Of a DNA stretch of 11,716 nt, positions 6,613-11,716 are shown one piece after another. Both the position numbers and the translations under genes were made by a program. The stretch spans positions 1 to 11,716 of the forward strand of contig DAOWIX010000138.1 in NCBI GenBank assembly GCA_030640695.1, in the 5' to 3' direction. Source of the stretch: Deltaproteobacteria bacterium. GTDB lineage: Bacteria; Desulfobacterota; Anaeroferrophillalia; Anaeroferrophillales; Tharpellaceae. How positions within the stretch are numbered: position 1 is the first letter of the stretch; every line of letters starts with the position of its first letter. The notes below the pieces were generated by a model. The model had not been told where the DNA came from. It did not search any database and worked only from the letters and a program-made list of their open reading frames with translations.

Positions 6613-8529
6613 TTATTTATCTTCTTTAACTTCTTCAAAATCGGCATCAACGACATCGTCATCAGCACCGGCTTCCGGAGCCGCACCATCTGCCGCACCA
6701 TCTGCTGCTGCATCCGCACCGGCTGCGTTTTCAGCGTACATGGCTTCGGCCAATTTATGGGAAACCTGCTGCAAACTTTCAAGAGCTTTCTTAATCGCCT
6801 CGACATCATCACCATCTTTGACCGTTTTCACCTGATTAAGAGCGGCTTCGATATTGGAGCGATCTTCGGCCGGCACTTTCTCACCCATCTCATTGAGACT
6901 CTTTTCAGTCTGATAGACAGTGCTGTCGGCCTGATTGCGCAGGTCGATGAGCTCACGTTTCTTCTTATCATCCTCGACATGGGCTTCGGCATCCTTGATC
7001 ATCTGCTCAATCTCGGCGTCACTCAAGCCGCTGGAGGCCTGGATCTCAACCGACTGCTCTTTACCGGTTGCCTTATCCTTAGCTGAGACATGGACGATAC
7101 CGTTGGCATCAATGTCAAAACTAACTTCAACCTGCGGAACCCCACGCGGGGCTGCCGGGATGCCAACCAACTCAAACTGGGCCAAACGTTTGTTGTCAGC
7201 CGCCATCTCACGCTCGCCTTGGAGGACGACGATACTAACCGCCGGCTGATTGTCGGCTGCAGTCGTAAAAACCTGACTCTTTTTCGTTGGAATTGTCGAA
7301 TTTTTTTCAATCAGCTTGGTGCAGACCCCACCCAGGGTCTCAATTCCCAAGGAGAGAGGAGTAACATCGAGCAGCAGAACATCTTTAACATCGCCCCGCA
7401 GAACCCCACCCTGAATCGCAGCCCCGATCGAGACGACTTCGTCAGGGTTAACCCCTTTACTGGGCTCCTGAGCAAAAATCTCCTTAACCTTTGCCTGAAC
7501 CTGCGGCATCCGGGTCATTCCACCGACCAGAATTACTTCGCTAATATCAGAAGTCGAAACCCCGGCATCCTTCATTGCCGTACGACAAGGGGCAACAACT
7601 CGATCAACCAGATCGGAGACCAGGCTCTCAAGGGTGGCCCGGGTCAACTTAACATTAAGATGTTTGGGCCCGGAAGCGTCAGCCGTAATAAAGGGCAGAT
7701 TAATATCGGTCTCCATAGAAGTGGAGAGCTCACATTTGGCCTTCTCTCCCGCCTCCTTAAGACGCTGCAGAGCCATCTTATCACTACGCAGGTCAATACC
7801 GTCACTTTTGCGAAACTCCTCGGCAACATAATCAATTATGCGCTCGTCGAAATCTTCGCCACCGAGGAAGGTATCACCATTGGTCGCATTAACCTCGAAA
7901 ACCCCATCACCAAGCTCAAGAATCGAGATATCAAAGGTACCACCACCAAGATCGAAGACTGCAACCTTACCCTCTTTTTTCTTGTCGGCGCCATAGGCCA
8001 GAGCGGCAGCCGTCGGTTCATTGATAATGCGTTTGACATCAAAACCGGCAATTTTACCCGCATCTTTAGTGGCCTGGCGCTGACTGTCATTAAAGTAGGC
8101 CGGTACCGTGATCACGGCCTCGGTTACGGGTTCTCCAAGATAGTCCTCGGCCGTCTGCTTCATCTTCTGCAGAGTCATGGCTGAAACCTCTGCCGGACTA
8201 AACTCCTTATCTTTTATTTTAACCCAAGCGTCACCGTTTTTCGCTTCCATAATCGAAAACGGCACTTTGCCTTTCATCTGCTGCACCTGAGGTGCTGCAA
8301 ATTTACGACCGATCAGACGTTTGACCGCAAAGACCGTATCGGTGGGGTTGGTGACTGACTGACGCTTGGCGAGCTGGCCGACCAGACGTTCGCCGCTATC
8401 GGTCAGAGCGATAACTGATGGAGTGGTTCGCACCCCTTCCGCATTGGCGATAACTTTAGCTTCGCCGCCTTCCATTACACTGACACATGAATTGGTGGTT
8501 CCCAAGTCGATGCCGATAATCTTTCCCAT
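6613..8529 (-). CDS. dnaK: Chaperone DnaK (Hsp70)
   Basis: This 638-residue cytoplasmic Hsp70 binds exposed hydrophobic segments of proteins in an ATP-dependent cycle driven by DnaJ and GrpE. The nucleotide-binding domain (about 1-382) shows GIDLGTTNSCV (6-16), the signature VFDLGGGTFDIS (191-202) and ILVGGMTRMPQV (333-344). The interdomain linker DVLLLD lies at 383-388, followed by the beta substrate-binding domain and the helical lid. The C-terminus ends in a low-complexity Ala/Gly/Asp stretch and the DADFEEVKEDK tail that matches the conserved EEVK-like end of bacterial DnaK. Length equals that of the E. coli protein. AAGGAGAAGG stands just before the ATG. It follows grpE after 103 AT-rich bases in which no convincing separate promoter was seen. 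Regulation is expected through the CIRCE site in front of hrcA. Confidence 0.98.
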   Translation of the reverse strand: MGKIIGIDLGTTNSCVSVMEGGEAKVIANAEGVRTTPSVIALTDSGERLVGQLAKRQSVTNPTDTVFAVKRLIGRKFAAPQVQQMKGKVPFSIMEAKNGDAWVKIKDKEFSPAEVSAMTLQKMKQTAEDYLGEPVTEAVITVPAYFNDSQRQATKDAGKIAGFDVKRIINEPTAAALAYGADKKKEGKVAVFDLGGGTFDISILELGDGVFEVNATNGDTFLGGEDFDERIIDYVAEEFRKSDGIDLRSDKMALQRLKEAGEKAKCELSTSMETDINLPFITADASGPKHLNVKLTRATLESLVSDLVDRVVAPCRTAMKDAGVSTSDISEVILVGGMTRMPQVQAKVKEIFAQEPSKGVNPDEVVSIGAAIQGGVLRGDVKDVLLLDVTPLSLGIETLGGVCTKLIEKNSTIPTKKSQVFTTAADNQPAVSIVVLQGEREMAADNKRLAQFELVGIPAAPRGVPQVEVSFDIDANGIVHVSAKDKATGKEQSVEIQASSGLSDAEIEQMIKDAEAHVEDDKKKRELIDLRNQADSTVYQTEKSLNEMGEKVPAEDRSNIEAALNQVKTVKDGDDVEAIKKALESLQQVSHKLAEAMYAENAAGADAAADGAADGAAPEAGADDDVVDADFEEVKEDK

Positions 8530-8632
8530 AACCTTCTCCTTAATCTTAAATATAAATATTTTGGTTTTATACTGATTATTTAAACCCTTTATTGATCATT
8601 GAGCGTTAATCTAGGTATAGCTGGGCCAGAAA

Positions 8633-9313
8633 TCAACCCTCTTCTCCGGCTTCCACTGATTTTGCCTTGGCGACAGTCACCATCGCCGGACGCAGGAGAC
8701 GGCCATGTAGCTGATAGCCTCTCTGGAGCTCATTAACCACCGTATTGGGCTCATGCTCATCACTCTCAATCTGGTTCATGGCTTCATGAAAAGCGGGATC
8801 GAAAGGCGACCCCAGACACTCGACACATTCAACCCCCATCGTTTTGAAAACTGAGTCAAACTGCTCCAGAGTCAACTTAACACCATCAACAATTACCACC
8901 GGATCATCACCGGCATGATTCAGGGCTCGTTCCAGATTATCTTTAACCGGCAACAGCTCACGGACAAAACTCTCCCGAGCAAAACGGGCAAAATCGTCCT
9001 TTTCACGTTGCATTCGTTTACGAAAATTTTCGGCTTCGGCTCGCACTCTCAACATCTGCTCCTGCAGGGAGGTGTTGATTTTTTTCAAACCGTCAACTTC
9101 CGCTTCAAGCTCTTCAACTTCACTTTTGATTACCGGAATATCATCATCGACCCCTACACTATCGTTTGACAGCCCCTGATCGTCAACTTCACCCTCTGAC
9201 CCGGGCTCGGTAGCGGCTTTAAGAGAATCACCTTCGACTTTCGACTGCTCCAACTCGACCTCCTTCTGATTTATCTTCTTTTTATCTTTTTTGTGCCCAG
9301 AAATCTTCACCAT
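8633..9313 (-). CDS. grpE: Nucleotide exchange factor GrpE
   Basis: This 226-residue GrpE releases ADP from DnaK and so resets the chaperone cycle. Residues 1-60 are a very charged, probably disordered tail longer than in E. coli. A long helix/coiled coil for dimerisation spans about 62-115 (including LQEQMLRVRAEAENFRKRM). The helical bundle follows, then the beta domain with the family signature in 171-216 (FDPAFHEAMNQIE and VVNELQRGYQLHGRLLRPAM). The ATG at 9313 has AAGGA six bases upstream and lies nine bases after the hrcA stop, so the two genes are almost certainly co-transcribed. No missing key residue was noticed. Confidence 0.96.
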   Translation of the reverse strand: MVKISGHKKDKKKINQKEVELEQSKVEGDSLKAATEPGSEGEVDDQGLSNDSVGVDDDIPVIKSEVEELEAEVDGLKKINTSLQEQMLRVRAEAENFRKRMQREKDDFARFARESFVRELLPVKDNLERALNHAGDDPVVIVDGVKLTLEQFDSVFKTMGVECVECLGSPFDPAFHEAMNQIESDEHEPNTVVNELQRGYQLHGRLLRPAMVTVAKAKSVEAGEEG

Positions 9314-9322
9314 AACTTTTCC

Positions 9323-10357
9323 TTATCTCTGCAAGCGCTGGCTCATAGCATCAGCGATATAGTTTACTAATGGAATAATGCGAGAGTAGTCCATCCGGGT
9401 TGGACCGATAACGCCAACCTGGCCCAACCTCCGACCCTCACGCCCATATTCTGCAGTTACCAGAGAGCAGTGCCGCATATCCTCACAGCAACTCTCAGAA
9501 CCGATAATCACCCGCAACGACTCCCCTTCCAGAGCTCCATCGAGAATTTTCAGAATAGAGCCCTTCTCTTCAAAAGCTTTAAAAATTTCTTTCATACGTG
9601 CAACATCGGCAAATTCGGGATGATCAAGCAAATTAAGTTTGCCATCCAGCATAACATCGCTCTGAGAATCCGGATTCTGGGCAAAAAAGCTACGGCTTAA
9701 AGCCAGCACTTGGGCAAAAAGCTCATCATAGCCCTGCTTATCATTGGCCATCTCCTGCAAAACCTTACGCTTGATACCGCTTAAGGTAAGGCTCCCGAGC
9801 AAGGCGTTCAGATAGTTGGAAAAACTATTAAGCTGATCCTGCGAAAGCACCGTTTCGGAATCAAAAAGAACATTCTGCACTGCTCCCGAAACCGAAACAA
9901 TGACAGTCATGATGCGGCGTTCATGTAGTTTAACAAAACGAATATGACGTACCAACATCTGGCGAAAATCAGGCAGGCTGACAACCCCGACATAAGGGGT
10001 CAGCTGGGCCAGAGTAAGAACCCCGTCATGCAGGATCTCCTCAAAGCGACCGCCCTGTAAATCCAATCGGGCCCCGATCTGCCGACGCGCATCGGCAGAG
10101 ACCGCAGAATAAGCCGGCAAGCTGTTCACATAGAAACGAAAGCCCTGATCCGTCGGGATGCGACCAGCCGAGGTATGCGGCTGACAGAGAAAACCACTAT
10201 CTTCGAGATCAGCCATCACATTACGCAAGGTAGCCGGGCTCAGTTTGAAGCGGGGGCTACGCGACAAGGTGCGTGAACCGACGGGCTCACCACTGTGGAT
10301 ATAGTCCTCAACCACAGCCATCAACACATCTATATGTCTCGTCGACAACGTTTCCAT
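9323..10357 (-). CDS. hrcA: Heat-inducible transcription repressor HrcA
   Basis: This 344-residue repressor binds CIRCE operators and is kept active by chaperones, so it releases its genes when folding capacity is exhausted. An N-terminal winged helix spans about 1-75, with LSPATLRNVMADLEDSGFL (39-57) as the recognition region and SAGRIPTDQGFRFYV (63-77) as the strongly conserved block after it. A GAF-like central and dimerisation region follows, ending with VGVIGPTRMDYSRIIPLV near 315-332, another HrcA hallmark. Length is typical. GAGG lies four bases before the ATG at 10357. It is the first gene of the hrcA-grpE-dnaK-dnaJ order, and a CIRCE element 47 bases upstream overlaps its promoter, so it represses itself and the chaperones behind it. 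Confidence 0.97.
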   Translation of the reverse strand: METLSTRHIDVLMAVVEDYIHSGEPVGSRTLSRSPRFKLSPATLRNVMADLEDSGFLCQPHTSAGRIPTDQGFRFYVNSLPAYSAVSADARRQIGARLDLQGGRFEEILHDGVLTLAQLTPYVGVVSLPDFRQMLVRHIRFVKLHERRIMTVIVSVSGAVQNVLFDSETVLSQDQLNSFSNYLNALLGSLTLSGIKRKVLQEMANDKQGYDELFAQVLALSRSFFAQNPDSQSDVMLDGKLNLLDHPEFADVARMKEIFKAFEEKGSILKILDGALEGESLRVIIGSESCCEDMRHCSLVTAEYGREGRRLGQVGVIGPTRMDYSRIIPLVNYIADAMSQRLQR

Positions 10358-10404
10358 AAAACCTCAGCCAGATCCCTGATCACTTACAAAAACACAAAGC
10401 CCCG

Positions 10405-10431
10405 CTGGCACTCAACAACAAAGAGTGCTAA
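10405..10431. promoter_or_regulatory. hrcA: CIRCE operator (HrcA binding site)
   Basis: The consensus is TTAGCACTC-N9-GAGTGCTAA. On the plus strand here, CTGGCACTC (10405-10413, 7 of 9 matching) and GAGTGCTAA (10423-10431, all 9 matching) are separated by exactly nine bases. GCCCCG (10399-10404) and CGGGGC (10432-10437) extend the inverted repeat by six perfect pairs on each side. The site covers the expected transcription start of hrcA, the usual arrangement for repression. Confidence 0.93.
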
Positions 10432-10438
10432 CGGGGCT

Positions 10439-10467
10439 AAAATAGCAATGGGTTTACCCATTGTCAA
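10439..10467 (-). promoter_or_regulatory. sigma70-type promoter of the hrcA operon
   Basis: On the minus strand a perfect TTGACA (10467-10462) is followed after exactly 17 bases by TATTTT (10444-10439, four of six matching TATAAT). The start point would fall near 10432, at the edge of the CIRCE site. The spacer holds most of an 18-base dyad, CAATGGGT-TT-ACCCATTG on the plus strand (10446-10463), which overlaps the -35 box and could be a second operator. Confidence 0.8.
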
Positions 10468-10516
10468 GGGAGCTGAAAACAAGTAAAGGGAGCAACCGTA
10501 AAACAATCCCGAGATA

Positions 10517-10801
10517 CTAACCTTGCTTAGTTTCAGCAACTACCCAACCGGAATTTTTGTCAATCCACCTTAAACTAAGCCAATACCATAAAACAACCGG
10601 CACCATCATCGTCAGCCAACTCCAGTCTTTGATCAGAAATACTTTTGCCAGCCAAGTTTGGCTTAAAAATAATTGTGACCAAGGAATGCAATAGAGCGAA
10701 AAGGCAACACTGAGCCAAATCAGTAGCAAAGCCCCCTTTCGCGTTGAAAGACTAGAAAATGCAAGATAAACCCAGATTGGCATATTGTCTGTTTTTTCCA
10801 T
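10517..10801 (-). CDS. Small two-helix membrane protein of unknown function
   Basis: The chosen ATG at 10801 gives 94 residues starting MEKTDNMPIWVYLAFSS. Two hydrophobic segments, about residues 23-41 (ALLLIWLSVAFSLYCIPW) and 60-78 (WSWLTMMVPVVLWYWLSLRW), indicate two membrane helices with a short Trp/Phe-rich loop between them and a basic, soluble C-terminus. The same frame is open to an ATG at 10885, but the added 28 residues are Cys/Arg-rich and unlike a protein N-terminus, so I prefer 10801; the ribosome binding site there (AGGGT) is weak. I do not recognise an assigned function. The aromatic-rich style resembles small conserved membrane proteins seen in various proteobacteria. It is parallel to and directly upstream of the hrcA promoter, ending 50 bases before its -35 box, and is not clearly part of the heat-shock operon. 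Confidence 0.7.
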   Translation of the reverse strand: MEKTDNMPIWVYLAFSSLSTRKGALLLIWLSVAFSLYCIPWSQLFLSQTWLAKVFLIKDWSWLTMMVPVVLWYWLSLRWIDKNSGWVVAETKQG

Positions 10802-10974
10802 TACCCGGCACCCTACTTTTACATTTCTGAAAAAATCACAGTAATGAACCCTGTAACACCAAACCCGAAAACATTGACATATCATTCAGCTATCATATAT
10901 GCAATAGCAAACCTCGCGAAGAAAGGCAAAGGTCTTCAACTGGGGGCCAATTTCGTTTACCGGATGGATTCTGA

Positions 10975-11472
10975 AAACGGATTACAGGATATGTAGACCC
11001 GGTTGAAAAGGTCACCATAATCCTTGGCGGCAAGGAGTTCAGCTACGGAAAGCGAAGAAACCATAGCCGCTGTTATCTGGTCTGCGGAGGACTTACAGGT
11101 CTGAATTCCTCCGGGAAGTGGTCCACATGGTCTCCCGCCCGCTTTGATATTCCGGAAAAAGATGAGGATTTCCAAACCGCAGCCCCGTCTGCCACCCAGA
11201 CATACCTCAATCGGCCAAAATTCGAAAGCGGCTTTTTTATCTGTCTAATTTCAGGCTCGCGCATGGAATATACCAGCTCCAACTGCCATTTCATCTGCCA
11301 CCCCGACCCCAAAGTCCGCAAAGCCCGATATCAAATGCTCATAGATGGCGGCGTGGTTATCGAGGAACTCGACGGAACCCGCAGGGCGGTCTCTCCCGAA
11401 GAGGCCAAAGCATATATCGAAGCCATGCTCCCGGAAAGAAAAAAACTCTACGCTTCGGAGCCCACGCAATAA
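10975..11472 (+). pseudogene. Remnant of a 4Fe-4S (epoxyqueuosine reductase-like) protein
   Basis: The plus frame is open from just after a TGA (10972-10974) to the TAA at 11470-11472, 165 codons, but no ATG, GTG or TTG occurs in frame before 11263. The homology-like segment therefore has no start and is N-terminally truncated. It contains GYVDPVEKVTIILGGKEFSYG, RCYLVCGGLTGLNSSGKWSTWSP, a PKFESGFF segment, then NCHFICHPDPKVRKARYQML and a tail with AVSPEEAKAYIEAM. This order resembles the C-terminal part of 4Fe-4S double-cluster proteins annotated as epoxyqueuosine reductase or reductive-dehalogenase-like; the assignment rests on memory of such sequences. Where those proteins usually have a TCGNC-type cluster motif, this one reads TSSNC, so a ligand cysteine appears lost, which fits decay. 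The part from 11263 (69 codons) could look like an independent gene but has no ribosome binding site. Confidence 0.5.
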
Positions 11473-11526
11473 TCTGCGGACATCTTGAAACTTGTCTTTC
11501 ACACAGAAAAATTACGGACTCATAAA

Positions 11527-11619
11527 ATGATCAACGTAATTGCCTCGATCCACATTAAAGAAGGCCGACTGCCTGAGTTTATTGAACTGTTCAAAGCAAA
11601 CAGGCCAAATAAAAGTTAA
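11527..11619 (+). pseudogene. Truncated antibiotic-biosynthesis-monooxygenase-like gene
   Basis: Thirty codons starting MINVIASIHIKEGRLPEFIE match the first strand and helix of small ABM/YgiN-type monooxygenases, which are normally about 95-105 residues. Resemblance continues through FKANRPN (to about 11610) and then stops: the frame ends two codons later in a TAA, and what follows is AT-rich and unrelated. It lies 54 bases after the 4Fe-4S remnant on the same strand, so both may once have formed one redox operon. The simplest reading is that a deletion or insertion removed the remaining ~70 codons at about 11610. No ribosome binding site better than GGACT was seen. Confidence 0.5.
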
Positions 11620-11663
11620 GGGGGCCTCATTGATGAAATGTCGCTTAAAATACTAGTGTTTAG

Positions 11664-11692
11664 TTGCAATAATTAGTTTATTTATGTATAAT
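11664..11692 (+). promoter_or_regulatory. Candidate promoter before the right-edge reading frame
   Basis: TTGCAA (11664-11669) and a perfect TATAAT (11687-11692) are 17 bases apart. The start point would fall near 11699, on the ATG itself, so a transcript from it would be leaderless or nearly so. The GGTGAC between the -10 and the ATG would serve as ribosome binding site only for a longer transcript. Confidence 0.4.
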
Positions 11693-11698
11693 GGTGAC

Positions 11699-11716
11699 AT
11701 GCCAAGACATGCTCCT
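11699..11716 (+). CDS. Possible start of a transposase, cut by the window edge
   Basis: Only six codons are visible, reading MPRHAP, preceded by GGTGAC. Many REP-associated/IS200-like Y1 transposases begin with MPR or MPRHAR-like sequences. Together with the abrupt end of the monooxygenase-like gene about 90 bases upstream, this suggests the left end of a mobile element. Six residues cannot establish a family, so this is a pointer rather than an identification. Confidence 0.25.

Noticed and set aside
7090..8184. Plus-strand open frame of 364 codons
   Set aside because: It is the antisense shadow of dnaK, whose own frame is conserved along its whole length.
10449..10467. sigma32-like promoter (CTTGAC and CCCAT) before hrcA
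   Set aside because: The distance between the two boxes is too short for sigma32, and the same bases form a well-spaced sigma70-type promoter and a dyad.
11073..11321. Minus-strand open frame, and an adjoining one at 10957-11175
   Set aside because: Both are opposite to the plus-strand frame with 4Fe-4S protein motifs; neither has motifs of its own that I recognise.

Overview
The window reads as chromosomal DNA of a Gram-negative anaerobe-like bacterium, most plausibly of the former Deltaproteobacteria (Desulfuromonas/Geobacter-like lineages). This is inferred from the hrcA-grpE-dnaK-dnaJ heat-shock cluster with a CIRCE operator, a periplasmic PpiD-type chaperone, an AMP-forming acyl-CoA synthetase and the style of the proteins. 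No single sequence proves the taxonomy. Every complete gene lies on the minus strand. Plus-strand material is confined to the last ~750 bases and looks like gene debris.

Reading in the direction of transcription (right to left), the core is a protein-folding cluster. A small membrane protein gene (10517-10801) comes first. Then a sigma70-type promoter overlapped by a CIRCE operator drives hrcA (heat-shock repressor), grpE (nucleotide exchange factor), dnaK (Hsp70) and, after a strong intrinsic terminator, dnaJ (Hsp40). An NRDE/TANGO2-family gene follows dnaJ after 20 bases. ppiD, a membrane-anchored parvulin-type chaperone of the periplasm, follows after a further 148 bases. HrcA would hold the operon down until misfolded protein titrates the chaperones. 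GrpE and DnaJ drive the DnaK ATPase cycle in the cytoplasm, while PpiD extends folding capacity across the membrane. The dnaJ sequence carries what looks like a pair of compensating frameshifts in its C-terminal substrate-binding region.

Left of ppiD is a tRNA-Ala(GGC) gene with its own promoter, encoded CCA and terminator, then a 65-residue excisionase/MerR-like helix-turn-helix protein. Next is a 472-base intergenic stretch with three copies of an 18-bp operator-like repeat next to a candidate promoter. Last is the N-terminal 455 residues of an acyl-CoA synthetase whose end lies outside the window.

The right end (about 10970-11716, plus strand) holds an N-terminally truncated 4Fe-4S protein remnant and an antibiotic-biosynthesis-monooxygenase-like gene cut off after about 28 residues. 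The last six codons look like the start of a transposase, with a promoter just in front. This is best read as a mobile-element junction and decaying genes. I see no CRISPR array, no phage and no clearly new multi-gene system. The most unusual signals are the dnaJ double frameshift, the repeat-decorated promoter and the operator architecture in front of hrcA.
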